Positions 1 through 11,100 of a stretch of 64,000 nucleotides of DNA are shown here, piece after piece; positions within the stretch are counted from its first letter, which is position 1, and the number at the start of each line of letters is the position of its first letter. The DNA is from Planctomycetota bacterium (lineage in GTDB: Bacteria; Planctomycetota; Phycisphaerae; Phycisphaerales; UBA1924). A model generated the notes under the pieces. That model saw only the letters and a program-made list of their open reading frames with translations. It was not told the DNA's origin and did not search any database. The stretch lies in contig JAUZRR010000015.1 in NCBI GenBank assembly GCA_030950285.1, positions 43,480-107,479 on the forward strand. Direction: 5' to 3'. A program made the translations under genes and the position numbers.

Positions 1-244
1 TGAGCGCGGCTTCGGCGGCCGCGATCTGATCGTCCCGGGCCTGGAGCTCGGCCTGGAATCTCGCTTCGGCCTCGGCGCGCTCTGCGCGGACCTGCTTGAG
101 ACGGTCCAGCGTCTGCGAGACCTCAGCCAGGGCGCGCTCGACCGCGTCCGCGCTCGGCCGTCGCCGGGCAGAACCCGCCTTGGCCGCCCGATCGCCGGGC
201 CCAGCGCCGCTGCCAGCTTTGCTGTCGTCACTCCGAGACGCCAT
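1..244 (-). CDS. Partial coiled-coil-like protein (N-terminus only, runs off window)
   Basis: Open reverse frame from ATG at 244: MASRSDDSKAGSGAGPGDRAAKAG...ALAEVSQTLDRLKQVRAERAEAEARFQAELQARDDQIAAAEAAL; Ala/Glu/Arg-rich heptad-like. Confidence 0.6.
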   Translation of the reverse strand, partial: MASRSDDSKAGSGAGPGDRAAKAGSARRRPSADAVERALAEVSQTLDRLKQVRAERAEAEARFQAELQARDDQIAAAEAAL

Positions 245-474
245 GGACCCTCCATAACAACACCCGATCAAACAAACCTGGCGGGCATTCCTCTGCTCTA
301 TCGGCCGCCCGAGGCCCCGGCTCAACCCCGTCCGGGAACGCCGACCGCATTCTTGAAAGAAAGCGGAATGCTTTGCGTGCTTTTGCCGTATACTCTGGAG
401 AGATCGTGCCCGGAACGGCCGATTGGTCTGTCTGTTCATCCACACCACGTCCGAAATCACCAAGGAGTGAGCCC

Positions 475-1119
475 ATGGAGTTTGGCACCCTGTCCCTTCT
501 CAAGCCCCTCGTCGCGGTCGGCGCCCTCGCTGTTGGCGGCATGGGTGCGTACAACTTCGCCACCACTGGCTGCCCCTTGGGCACCACCTGCGACACCACC
601 GAGGGTGCTGCGGTCACCGCCGCTGCGACGACCGATGCCGAGTCCTCCTGTCACACCAACAAGCAGGCGACCGAAACCACGCTCGTTGCGGACGCATCCG
701 CCGATGCCGACTGTGCTCTGGCCTGCGATTCCTCGTCCGAAACCGTCGCCGAGCTTGCCGGCTCCGATGCCGACGCGGTCTCAGCCGCGATGAAAGCCGC
801 GTGCGACGCCTCTGGTGGCTGCACCGAGACCATGAAGGCCGCCTGCGATGCCGCAGGCATCGATTGCTCCGACAGCACCACTCTTGTCGCCGACACCACC
901 AAATCCCACTGCTCCGAGATGAAGTCCGAGTGTTCTGACACCGCCGAGCTCGTCGCCGACACCACCAAATCCCACTGCTCCGAGATGAAATCCGAGTGTT
1001 CTGACACCGCCGAGCTCGTCGCCGACACCATCGAATCCGACTGCTCCGACAAGAAGTCCGAGTGCGAAGATGCTTCTGACGAGACTGCCGGGATCGAATC
1101 CGCGTCCAACGACAGCTGA
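475..1119 (+). CDS. Cys-rich low-complexity protein, probably membrane-anchored or secreted
   Basis: ATG at 475 preceded by AAGGAG; hydrophobic N-terminus (LLKPLVAVGALAVGGMGAYNF) then Cys/Asp/Thr-rich region with 22-aa tandem repeats. Confidence 0.7.
   Translation: MEFGTLSLLKPLVAVGALAVGGMGAYNFATTGCPLGTTCDTTEGAAVTAAATTDAESSCHTNKQATETTLVADASADADCALACDSSSETVAELAGSDADAVSAAMKAACDASGGCTETMKAACDAAGIDCSDSTTLVADTTKSHCSEMKSECSDTAELVADTTKSHCSEMKSECSDTAELVADTIESDCSDKKSECEDASDETAGIESASNDS
883..1080 (+). repeat. 66-bp tandem repeat x3 (LVADTTKSHCSEMKSECSDTAE)
   Basis: Copies at 883, 949 and 1015; first two differ at only two bases. Confidence 0.85.
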
Positions 1120-1148
1120 TTACACCAGCAGCTGACAAGTGAAATCGT

Positions 1149-1186
1149 GCAACCGCCCCGCGACCATCGCGGGGCGGTTGCCTTTC
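1149..1186 (+). terminator. Rho-independent terminator
   Basis: GCAACCGCCCCGCG-ACCAT-CGCGGGGCGGTTGC followed by CTTTCT. Confidence 0.8.
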
Positions 1187-1258
1187 TGAGAGCCCGTGTG
1201 CAGAGCGCAAACCGGTCCACAGCCGCCGCCATGCCGAGGCCTCTACGCTTTGTCCATC

Positions 1259-1687
1259 ATGACCACCTACCTCTTCAAGACCGAGCCGGGCGACTACTCG
1301 TGGGACGATCTGGTCCGTGACAAGCGCACCGACTGGACGGGCGTCTCGAACGCGGCTGCGCAGAAGCACATGCGAGCGGTTCGCAAGGGTGACGAGGTGC
1401 TTTTCTACCACACCGGCAGCGACAAACGGATCGTCGGCCTGGCGAAGGTGGTCAAGGGGGCGTACCCCGACCCCGACCGCCCGGGCACCACCGCCGCGGG
1501 CGACACGAAGTTTGTCCTTGTCGATATCGCGCCGGTGCGGGCCGCGAGCACGGACGGCGCCACGCTCGCAGCAATCAAAGCCGACGAGCGGTTCGCCGAC
1601 TTTGCGCTGGTCAGGCAGAGCCGACTGAGCGCAATGCCTGTACCGCCCACGCTCGACAAAGCGATCCGCAAGCTCGCGGGGCTCTGA
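1259..1687 (+). CDS. EVE domain-containing protein
   Basis: MTTYLFKTEPGDYSWDDLVRDKRTDWTGVSNAAAQKHMRAVRKGDEVLFYHTG: typical EVE/thymocyte nuclear protein 1-like start. Confidence 0.85.
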   Translation: MTTYLFKTEPGDYSWDDLVRDKRTDWTGVSNAAAQKHMRAVRKGDEVLFYHTGSDKRIVGLAKVVKGAYPDPDRPGTTAAGDTKFVLVDIAPVRAASTDGATLAAIKADERFADFALVRQSRLSAMPVPPTLDKAIRKLAGL

Positions 1688-1715
1688 GGCTGATCGTTGT
1701 GCACGCCGCCCGCGC

Positions 1716-2558
1716 TCAGTCGATCTCAACCGTCGCCGGATCAAACTCGGCCTCGGGCGGCTGCGGATCAAGCTGTTCCAACGCCCGACGAACGATCGAC
1801 GAGACCGCCCAGTTGCGGTACCACTTGCGATCGGCAGGGACCACAAACCACGGCGCGTGTTCGGTCGAGCACCGCGAGAGCGCCTCGGTGTACGCCTGCT
1901 GATACTCGCCCCACCGCTTCCGCTCGGCGAGGTCTCCAGCAGAAAACTTCCAGCGCTTCGCCGGGTCGTCGAGCCTTGCCTGGAGTCGCTCTTTCTGCTC
2001 GTCCTTGGAGATGTGCAGGAAGACCTTGAGAATCGTCGTCCCGCTGCCCGCGAGCAGCCGCTCGAAGGCGTTGATCTCCTCGTACCTTCGCTGCCACACC
2101 GCTTCGGGAACGAGCCCGTGCACACGCACCACCAGCACGTCCTCGTAGTGCGACCGGTTGAAGACCACGATGCGACCAGCGCCCGGCGTCTTGCGATGGA
2201 TACGCCACAGATAGTCGTGCGCCAGTTCCTCCGACGTGGGCTGCTTGAACCCCTCGACGCGGACCCCCTGCGGGTTGAGCGCGCCGAACACGTGCCGGAT
2301 CGTGCCGTCCTTCCCGGCGGTGTCCATCCCCTGCAACACCACCAGCACCGAACGCCCGCCCTCGGCCCACAGCCGGTACTGCAAATCCCGCATCGCGACG
2401 ACATTCTCGGCATGCATCGCCTCGGCCGAAGCACGCTCCTTCTCCTTCGACCCGCTCAGACCAGGCGTCCGGCCGGGATCAATCGCGCCGAGATCAACAA
2501 CGGACCCGGGCTCGACAACGTGCAGTTCGGATGGGTGCATGGACAGAGCGTAGAGCAT
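1716..2558 (-). CDS. Polyphosphate kinase 2 family protein
   Basis: VLVVLQGMDTAGKDGTIRHVFGALNPQGVRVEGFKQPT...RSHYEDVLVVRVH PPK2 motifs; start could also be 2540, 2591 or 2666. Confidence 0.85.
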   Translation of the reverse strand: MLYALSMHPSELHVVEPGSVVDLGAIDPGRTPGLSGSKEKERASAEAMHAENVVAMRDLQYRLWAEGGRSVLVVLQGMDTAGKDGTIRHVFGALNPQGVRVEGFKQPTSEELAHDYLWRIHRKTPGAGRIVVFNRSHYEDVLVVRVHGLVPEAVWQRRYEEINAFERLLAGSGTTILKVFLHISKDEQKERLQARLDDPAKRWKFSAGDLAERKRWGEYQQAYTEALSRCSTEHAPWFVVPADRKWYRNWAVSSIVRRALEQLDPQPPEAEFDPATVEID

Positions 2559-2675
2559 CTTGCCGGCGTTCGTTGTGTGTGCCGCAGCCATCCTGGCTGT
2601 GCGAGCGGTACAGATGCAAACCCGCGGCGAGCACGGCTCGCAGAGCCGTGGCACACCGTCAGGCATGGAGACCGC

Positions 2676-3308
2676 TCAGCGGCCTGCACTCTCCAAAGCG
2701 GTTGCCTCAAGCCATCCTGCAACCACGAACTGCACGCCGATTGCTACCAGAATCATCCCCATGAACCGGGTGATCACTCGGAGGGCATCGCGGTGTATGA
2801 AACGTTCCAGCCGCACAATCACCAGCAGGGTTATCCACACCGCTGCGCTCCCGATCGTGATCGCGGTCAACGTCGCCCAAGGCACCGCGCCCGGCTCGAT
2901 CGAGGTCATCGAAATCACCGCGGCGATCGTCCCCGGCCCGGCGACCATCGGCATCGCAAACGGCACCATCAATCGCTCGCGGATCTCTGTGTTGTCGGCG
3001 TGGTGCTCGGCTTCGCGCGATTGACTGCCGTTGAGCATGCGCCAACCCATCGCCGCGACGATCACCCCCCCCGCGATCCGGAACGCGGGCATGCTCACGC
3101 CGAACACATCGAGCAGCGTCTTGCCCACCAGCGCAGAAATCACAAGAATCACCAGGATAATCAGCGACGTCCGCGATGCCGCGATGCGCTGTGCGCGCGG
3201 CGACTGCGACGAAACCATCGTGCCGAAGATCGGCGCGTTCCCCAGCGGATTCATGATCGCCAACAACCCGATCACCGAATGCAGCACCAGATCGAGAAAG
3301 CTGGGCAT
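2676..3308 (-). CDS. MarC family integral membrane protein
   Basis: [28 protein letters not shown]...; six-TM MarC pattern; ATG overlaps lipA stop. Confidence 0.85.
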   Translation of the reverse strand: MPSFLDLVLHSVIGLLAIMNPLGNAPIFGTMVSSQSPRAQRIAASRTSLIILVILVISALVGKTLLDVFGVSMPAFRIAGGVIVAAMGWRMLNGSQSREAEHHADNTEIRERLMVPFAMPMVAGPGTIAAVISMTSIEPGAVPWATLTAITIGSAAVWITLLVIVRLERFIHRDALRVITRFMGMILVAIGVQFVVAGWLEATALESAGR

Positions 3309-4321
3309 CAGCCCTGCTCCGCACGCCTGGCCCGCTCCTCTTCGATCGTGCTCAGCACGTCCGCCTGATGGTCCGCGTGATAGCTCGAACGCACCAGCGG
3401 CCCGCTCACCACCACCTTGAACCCGCGCTTCAGCCCCTCGGCCTCGAACACCTTGAACTGTTCGGGCGTCACCCACCGGTCGATCGGCAGGTGATTGCGC
3501 GACGGCTGAAGGTACTGGCCGATTGTCAGGATGTCGCACGGGTCGCCGGCGTGCGGCCCGGTGTGCCTGCCCGTTGCCTCGATCACCTGGTCCATCAGCT
3601 CGAGGACCTCCTCGTCCCGTTCGCCGATGCCGACCATGATCCCGGTCTTGGCAACGCGCCCCTGCTCTTTGACCCGCCGCAACAGCTCGATCGAGCGGCC
3701 GTACTTGGCGCTCGGGCGGACCGCCGGGTACATCCGCTGCACGCACTCGATGTTGTGGTTGATGATGTGAGGCTCGGCGTCGATCACCATCTGGAGAGCC
3801 CCTTGGTTTCCCTCAAAATCGGGAATCAGGACCTCGATGGACATCCCCGGGCAGGCATCTTTGCTCCGCACGATGGTTTCGGCCCAGATTCCGGCCCCGC
3901 CGTCGGGCAGCTCGTCGCGGTTGACGCTGGTGATGACGATGTGCTTGAGGCCCGCTCCCTGGTGCATCAGGCCGAGCGATTCGGCGACGCGGCGGGGCTC
4001 GTCCTTGTCCAGCGCCGGGGGTCTCCCGGTTTTGACGTTACAGAATCCGCACGCTCGGGTACAGGTATCCCCCAGGATCATGATGGTCGCGACGCCTCGC
4101 GCCCAGCACTCGCCCATGTTCGGGCAGCCGGCCTCTTCGCAGACGGTGTGGAGGTTGTGCTCGTCGAGGATGCTCTTGAGCTTGGTGTAACCCTCGCCCC
4201 CGGGCACCTTTGCGCGGAGCCACGGCGGCTTTCGCTTCATGCCCAGGGTGTGCGGCTTGTCGGTGCCGTTGTTCAGGACCATCCCGGTCAGGCTGACCAG
4301 TGGCTTGTCGATCCGTCGCAT
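3308..4321 (-). CDS. lipA: Lipoyl synthase (radical SAM)
   Basis: [13 protein letters not shown] and [16 protein letters not shown] cysteine motifs. Confidence 0.95.
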   Translation of the reverse strand: MRRIDKPLVSLTGMVLNNGTDKPHTLGMKRKPPWLRAKVPGGEGYTKLKSILDEHNLHTVCEEAGCPNMGECWARGVATIMILGDTCTRACGFCNVKTGRPPALDKDEPRRVAESLGLMHQGAGLKHIVITSVNRDELPDGGAGIWAETIVRSKDACPGMSIEVLIPDFEGNQGALQMVIDAEPHIINHNIECVQRMYPAVRPSAKYGRSIELLRRVKEQGRVAKTGIMVGIGERDEEVLELMDQVIEATGRHTGPHAGDPCDILTIGQYLQPSRNHLPIDRWVTPEQFKVFEAEGLKRGFKVVVSGPLVRSSYHADHQADVLSTIEEERARRAEQG

Positions 4322-4697
4322 CGGGTCGCCGCCCGGGGTGCGTGGGTGGCGGGGCGCTGGTGCGGAAGGATTTTGTTTGGATGCGCGTGTGCTTGGCGGG
4401 TTCATCACTCTTACAGTAGGATCGGGCGTGCGATCGAGACGGTCCATCGAAGTCCTGTTTGGTACAACAAGTGGGAAGATCTGGCATGACGGGTTCAACC
4501 AGCACTGCATTTTCGGTCGATCCTCTTCTTTGAGCAGCGGGTAGTTTGTTCTGCCCGAGCCCCCGTAGTTTGACACCTATCGGGGTTCTGCTAGCGTTCC
4601 GAATCGAACTGCAAGGGACTGACGTTCGTTCTTGCAGGACACACCACCGTCGGGGGCCGTTGCCTCCGATCAGACCGCCGGTTGAAGGAGTCCAGCT

Positions 4698-6194
4698 TTG
4701 GGACCTACCGCTGCCTTTTCGACGCTCCGTTCGTGGCCTCGCCGTTCGGGCGGCCGCGCTTTTGTCCTGCTCGGCACCGCCGGCCTGTCCGCGGCGATTC
4801 TTGCCGGGCTTGGTGGCTGTACCGCCGATCTGGACACCTACTTTGACCCGAGCAAGGTCATCCGTGCCGAGGCGACCCCGACCTCGGTCCCGATTCTCGA
4901 CCGAATCGCGGCGATCGAAGGCCCCGCCGACCAGTATGTCGAGCACGACACGATCCGCCCGGACGACCTCCGCCCCGAGGCTTCGGAATACCGCATCGGG
5001 CCGGGCGACACGCTTGAAGTCCGCATCTGGGACATCATCAGCCCCAACCAGGTCGAGATTTATCCGATGCTGGTGGACACCCGCGGGGCGATTACGATCC
5101 CGCAGCTGGGCGAGCTCGACGTCAACGGCCTGACCGCCGAGCAGGCCCGCCAGGTCGTCGCCGATGCGACCGCCTCGCTGGTGAATGACCCGCTCGTGCA
5201 GGTGACAGTTGCCCAGAGCCGCAACCAGACATTCACGATCTTCGGCGCCGTCGCGGCTGCGGGCACCTACTACGTCCCGACGGCCGACTACAGGCTGCTC
5301 GAGGCGATCACCACCGCCGGCGGGATCGCCGAGACAATCCCTTACCTTTATGTCATTCGCCAGATCCCGCTCGATCAGCAGCCCACCAACCCGGGCACCA
5401 GCAGCGCACCAACCGGCGACAGCCAGCCTCAGGGCGAGGGCTTTATCGACCTGCTCGACACCCTCACCGGCGACGACGGCGGGTCGCCCGCGGTCATCGG
5501 CAGCAGCAACTCGACCACCACCACCGCCTCGTGGCAGCCCGAGCAGCCCGCGATCGACCTGATCGAGGGCAACGCTGCCCCGGCGGCCGATCCGACCATG
5601 TCTGAGACCAACTCGGCGTGGATCTTTGTCAACGGCGAGTGGGTCCGGACCGTCCGGACCTCGTCCAACACCGACCAGATGGACGCCGGCTCGCTGATGA
5701 CCCAGCGGGTCATCAAGGTCGATACCCGCCCGCTGCTGAGCGGCGACGCCCGCTACAACATCGTGATCCGCCCGGGCGACGTGATCCGTATCCCGCCCTC
5801 GCAGCAGGGGTTTGTCTATCTCGAAGGCGAGGTCGGACGACCTGGCTCGTACACCCTGCCCGCGGTCGGCCCGTACACGCTGCGGCGGGCGATCGCCAGC
5901 GCCAGCGGCCTGAGCTCGCTGGGGATCCCCGAACGCTGCGACCTGACCCGGATGATCGGCGAGAACCGCCAGGCGACCATCATGCTCAACTACAGAGCGA
6001 TCGTCGAAGGCACCCAGCCCGACGTGGTCCTCAAGCCAAACGACATTATCTCGATGGGCACGACCTTCTGGGCCTACCCGCTCGCGGTCCTCCGCAACGG
6101 GTTCCGCGCGTCCTACGGCTTTGGGTTCCTGCTCGATCGTAACTTCGGCAACGATGTCTTCGGCGCACCTCCCACCAACATCACCGGTCGTTAA
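4698..6194 (+). CDS. Polysaccharide biosynthesis/export outer-membrane lipoprotein (Wza-like, SLBB)
   Basis: TTG start with GAAGGAG upstream; lipobox LAGLGGC; YRIGPGDTLEVRIWD export signature; SLBB-like repeats. Confidence 0.85.
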   Translation: MGPTAAFSTLRSWPRRSGGRAFVLLGTAGLSAAILAGLGGCTADLDTYFDPSKVIRAEATPTSVPILDRIAAIEGPADQYVEHDTIRPDDLRPEASEYRIGPGDTLEVRIWDIISPNQVEIYPMLVDTRGAITIPQLGELDVNGLTAEQARQVVADATASLVNDPLVQVTVAQSRNQTFTIFGAVAAAGTYYVPTADYRLLEAITTAGGIAETIPYLYVIRQIPLDQQPTNPGTSSAPTGDSQPQGEGFIDLLDTLTGDDGGSPAVIGSSNSTTTTASWQPEQPAIDLIEGNAAPAADPTMSETNSAWIFVNGEWVRTVRTSSNTDQMDAGSLMTQRVIKVDTRPLLSGDARYNIVIRPGDVIRIPPSQQGFVYLEGEVGRPGSYTLPAVGPYTLRRAIASASGLSSLGIPERCDLTRMIGENRQATIMLNYRAIVEGTQPDVVLKPNDIISMGTTFWAYPLAVLRNGFRASYGFGFLLDRNFGNDVFGAPPTNITGR

Positions 6195-6281
6195 CGGATT
6201 GGGTCTGGGCTCGACATGAACCCGCCCGGTATGCACACCGTACGGGCTTGTGTCGAGTGACGAGAGAGGAACTGTCAGGCG

Positions 6282-8093
6282 ATGCCGACCCAGACCGAGG
6301 CGACCAACACCGGACCTGACCGCAAAGCCGCCGGCGGCAAGCTCGGGCCGGTGCTCGGTGTTGCCGCGCTGCTCGCGTTCGTTGCGCTCTACTGGGAATG
6401 GTTCTTTCGGCAAGCGACGTTCAGCATCAAACACGTCGAGGACTGGGGGCACGCGTTTGTCATCCCGCTGATCTCGATGTACCTGCTCTGGAGACAACGG
6501 CACAAGCTCGCGGCGGCCGAGGCCCGCGCGTTCTGGCCCGGGCTCTCGCTCGTCCTGCTCGGGATCGCGTGCTACGTCTTTTTCCTGCTCGCGGTGCCCA
6601 ACCACATGCTGCAGGGCGTTGCGATGATCACCACGCTGTTCGGCGTGCTGCTCGCCGCGATGGGGCCGGACATCCTCCGCATCGCGGCGGTCCCGATCCT
6701 CTTTCTTGCGCTGGGCATCACCATCAGCGAAGCGATCATGATCCAGCTCACCTTCCCGCTCCAGCTCCTGGCGAGCAAGGGGGCGTGGATACTCCTCAAT
6801 CTGCTCGGGCCGATCTTTAGGTACACGGTCGATCTCGACGGCAACATGCTCTCGATGATCGCGTCGAGCGGCGAGGAAATCACGGAGTTGAACATCGCCG
6901 AAGCGTGCAGCGGGATGCGGATGCTGATCGCGTTCTTTGCACTCTCGGCAGCGGTCGCGGTGCTCGGGTCGGGCGAGTGGTGGCGGCGTGTCGCGGTGTT
7001 TATGCTCGCGGCTCCTGTCGCGCTCTTTATGAATATCGTCCGCGTCGCGGTGCTCGGGCTCCTGAGCCTGATTGATACGAAACTTGCCAGCGGCGATGCC
7101 CACATGATCATCGGCACAATCCTGCTGCTCCCTTCGCTGGGGCTCTTTATGGGTGTGGTCTGGGCGTTGAACAAAGCGGTCCCCGAGCGCGTCGAACCCG
7201 ACGCGGTCGCTCCCGCGGGCACCCCGCTGCGGATGCCGACGCTGCGTGCTTCGGCGATCACCGGGCTGGCGGCGATGACGCTGACCATCGGGATCGCGGC
7301 CGGGGGCGTGCACACGCTGGTGCCCCTCATGGGGATGCACCTTCGGAAGATGCCCATCGAGCCCGAGACGGGGCTGGCGTTGACGTCCATCCCCGACGAG
7401 ACGCCCAACTGGGTCAAGGTCCGCGATCGTCGCGAGCCGGCCGAGGTCGAAGAGCAACTCGGGACGAGCAACTACATCACCCGCCTCTTCCGCCAGCGGA
7501 ATCCTGCCGATCCGAGCAAGCCCAAGTACATCGAACTCCACGCGGCGTACTACACCGGGATGATCGACACGGTGCCTCACGTCCCCGAGCGGTGCTTTGT
7601 GGGCGGCGGCCTGCAGCTGGGCACGAGCCCCCGGAGCATCCCGCTCAATCTCGATCAGTCCCGCTGGACCCGTGACCCGGACGTGCCCGAGAGCCTCGGC
7701 CCGATCTTCCGCGTCCGCACGCCGAGCGGGCAGCGGGTGCGTCTGCCCAGGCTGGCTGAAGACATCCGCCTCCGCGTGACCGAGTACCTCGCCCCCGACG
7801 ATGCAACGTTCTACGCCGGATATTTCTTCGTCGCCAACGGCGGGCACACCGACTCGGCCAACGGGGTCCGCCTGCTGGCGTTCCAGCTCAAAGACGACTA
7901 CGCGTATTACCTGAAGATCCAGTTCAACTCCTCGTCGGTCGATTCGGCCGACGAGCTGGCCGAGCTGAGTTCCCAACTGCTCGGCGAGCTGTTCGGGGAC
8001 ATTCTTCTTTGTGTCCCCGACTGGATCGACGTCCAGACCGGGGCGTACCCACCCGACAACCCCAGACGCGGCGAGCCACTCGTTCAGCGCTAG
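6282..8093 (+). CDS. Exosortase fused to C-terminal EpsI-like (DUF3485) domain
   Basis: Catalytic triad context [10 protein letters not shown] (Cys), MNIVRV (Arg), DAHMIIGT (His); C-terminal [21 protein letters not shown] as in EpsI. Confidence 0.85.
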   Translation: MPTQTEATNTGPDRKAAGGKLGPVLGVAALLAFVALYWEWFFRQATFSIKHVEDWGHAFVIPLISMYLLWRQRHKLAAAEARAFWPGLSLVLLGIACYVFFLLAVPNHMLQGVAMITTLFGVLLAAMGPDILRIAAVPILFLALGITISEAIMIQLTFPLQLLASKGAWILLNLLGPIFRYTVDLDGNMLSMIASSGEEITELNIAEACSGMRMLIAFFALSAAVAVLGSGEWWRRVAVFMLAAPVALFMNIVRVAVLGLLSLIDTKLASGDAHMIIGTILLLPSLGLFMGVVWALNKAVPERVEPDAVAPAGTPLRMPTLRASAITGLAAMTLTIGIAAGGVHTLVPLMGMHLRKMPIEPETGLALTSIPDETPNWVKVRDRREPAEVEEQLGTSNYITRLFRQRNPADPSKPKYIELHAAYYTGMIDTVPHVPERCFVGGGLQLGTSPRSIPLNLDQSRWTRDPDVPESLGPIFRVRTPSGQRVRLPRLAEDIRLRVTEYLAPDDATFYAGYFFVANGGHTDSANGVRLLAFQLKDDYAYYLKIQFNSSSVDSADELAELSSQLLGELFGDILLCVPDWIDVQTGAYPPDNPRRGEPLVQR

Positions 8094-8147
8094 ACTCACC
8101 GCCCAACCGCGGGGCCCTTTCCCACCCCCCGCGCGGAGAACTGACCC

Positions 8148-11100
8148 ATGGCATCCCGCGTGAACGTGAAGTTCGTCGTGATTCTCTCCACCGTGCTCGT
8201 GCTGCTCGCGGCCGGGACCGGTGCGCTCGCCTGGAAAGTCGTGTTCAAGTCGGCGGCCCAACTCGCCGCCGCGGGGGATGCCAAGCTCGCCGAGGGGGAG
8301 GTCCGCGCCGCCGAGGTGCTCTATTCCAAAGCGGTCAACAAGGACCCGTACAACTCGGCCTACGTCCTCAAGTGGGAGAACGCGCTCGAGCTGTGGACGC
8401 CCGAGACCGACCGTGAGCTCCAGAACGAGTTCAACGGAACCTATGTCCTGGTGCAGCGGCAACTGGCGCGGTCGGACAACTTCGAGAACGTCGACTACCA
8501 GATCCAGTACGTCGAACTGCTCTGGGAACTCACCTCCTTTGGCGGGTTCTCCCGTCAGGCGTACGAATCGGTCATCAGCACGTGCGACGAGTTCATCAAG
8601 CTGCACGAGACCATGCGGCCGGAGGATCCGTCCTGGCTGCCCCTCCGGCGGTACCGCGGGCTGGCGTTTGCCCGCATCAAACTGAACGGGCTGGACCTGA
8701 GCGAGACCGACCAGGAACAGACCGAGGCCGATCTTCAGGACGTGCTCGCGGCGAATCCGGACGACTACATCTCCCTCGAATCGCTCGTGGCGATGAAGCG
8801 CATCGACGCCGAGGAAGCCCGTCGCCGCGGGCAACGCATCGATGCCGACAGCCTCACCGCAGAGAGCGTCTCGCTCATCGAAAGCTTTATCGCCACCAAC
8901 GGCGAGCGCTCGCTGCCGGGCATTCTTGCGACGATGCTCTCGACCGAGATCACGTTCCGTGAAGAGGCCAGCGCGCTCGTGGACGAGTTCGGTCCGGCCG
9001 CGACACCCAAGCTCGAAGAGCTGACCGAGCAGTACCGCCGGGTCACGCTCGACCTGGCCGGAAAGATGGCGGCGATCGACCCGTCGAAGATCACCCGCGA
9101 AGCTGTCCGCAGGCTGTATAACCTCGAGTCGCTCACTGATCTCTCCCGATCCTACGAGGGTTCGCTCTCGCTGATATCCCGGGTCCGAGAGGCGCACCCC
9201 GAGGACGCTTCGCTCGCGCTCACCCATGCGAACATTCTTCGTGAGCGGGGCGACTTTGATGCCGCGTACGCCGAGCTGCAAACCGTGATTGATCGACCCC
9301 GGCTGCCGTTGGGGCTCGAGGGCGTCAAGCTCATCAACGCCAAAACCAGCGCCGTCCTCGGGCAGATCCAGACCGCGGTTGAAGCGCACGCCAAAGCCGA
9401 GACCGACGAGGCAAAAGCCGACTGGCTCGCCCGAGCCAAAGCTCCGCGGGAAGCACTCGCCACGCTCGTGCCCGAGGCTTCGCCGGCGATCCAGCTGCTG
9501 GACGCGAAGATCGCGGTCGCCGAGGGCAACTTTGTCGACGCGCAGAAACTCGTCGACAACTACAACCAGATCACCGGCAACAGCGACCGCGATGCGCTGT
9601 GGATCAGCGCCCGTGTTGCCCAGCAACTCGGACAGTCCGGGAACACCCGCTCAGCCCTCGAACGCCTGCTCGAGATCGACCCGAGTATGGCCGCCGCGAA
9701 CGTCGCGCTCGCCGAGGTCGAGTACAACCTCGGCCTCCTCGAAGCCGCCCGCGACCGCCTGATCCAGGCCCAGAACAGCAACCCCAACGACCCGTACGTC
9801 CGTGAGCGCCTGACCCTCATCGAGGAACGCCTCGGTGACCGCACAGCTTCGGACCCCGTGCGGGGGGCGATCTTTGCTGCCCAGCGGACCGCCGGCGGGT
9901 CCGAGACGGAGATCGCGGATGTCGCAGCCGCGATCAAGATGCTGGAGACGGCGATCGACGAACTCGGCCCGGATCCTCGGCTCTTTTTCGAGCGTGCCCG
10001 GCTCCAGGTGCTCAACGAGGACACCGAAGCCGCCGACGAAACGATCCGCCAGGGCCTCGCGTTGTATCCGGAAGACGAAGCACTCAACCGGATCGCCAAG
10101 GGGCTCGCGGGGGTCAACTCCGTGGACACGCTCGTGGAGATGATCGGAGAGTCGGATCGCACTGACTTCCAAAAACAGATTTCGATCTACGCGGCCTACG
10201 ACCGGGCGGGTCGTACCGACGACGCCAACCGTGCGCTCGACGCTGCCGCCCAGCTCGAACCCGACAATCCGACGGTGCTCGAACTCTTGTTCAACCGGGC
10301 GTTCCGGGCAAATGATGTCGCCGAGGTCAAGCGTCTGGCCGACCGCGCCCGCGCCACCAACGCCGATCATATCGATGGGCTGAGCTACCGCGCCCGCCTG
10401 CTCCTGCTCGAGGGCAAGGACGACGAGGCGCTCGCGGCGCTGGGCCAGGCGATCGCCGCCGCCCCGAACAACACCACGCTGCTCCGGCTGCTCGGGCGGA
10501 CGCAGATCCGGCTCAACCGCACCAGCGACGGCATCGCGTCTTTGCAGCGGGTGCTCGAGATCCGGCCCGACGACCTGGGCACCGTGATGGAGCTCTGCCA
10601 GGTCCTCGTCGGCGAGAACCGTCCCGACGAGGCTCTCGAGATCGCCCGCCGCAGCGAGACCTTCGGCCGCGCCAACATCGACTTCATGCAGATGGTGCTC
10701 ACGCTGGAAGGCTCGGTCGGCGACAAGACCGCCGCCCGCGACCGACGCGAGAAGATTCTCGCTGCGCGTCCGGATGACATCCGCAACACGCTCGCGCTGA
10801 TCGACCTCTACATTTCTCTCGGGCAGTGGGACGAGGCTCTCGGATTGATCGAACAGGCTCGGCACAACGACGCCCCGGGCGTCTCGGACTCGCTCATCGC
10901 GCTGGAGGCCCGTTGGCACGCCGAGCAGAACGACCTGGACGCCGCCCGCCGCGCCTACGCCAAATACATCGCCGAGACGCCGCCGACCGATCGTGTCGGC
11001 CCGTACGTCGCGTTGGCCCAGTTCATGATCCAGCGCGGCAGCACAAACGCGGCGATGACCGCGATGCAGCAGGCGATTCGGTATCAGCCCGAGGGCGAGT

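Noticed and set aside
614-2434. 606-aa minus-strand ORF
   Set aside because: Overlaps Cys-rich, EVE and PPK2 genes in wrong frames; Arg/Ser-rich artefact.
4038-9626. 1862-aa minus-strand ORF
   Set aside because: Antisense to the export lipoprotein, exosortase and TPR genes; composition (Arg/Asp/His-rich without domains) is the usual shadow of high-GC coding sequence.
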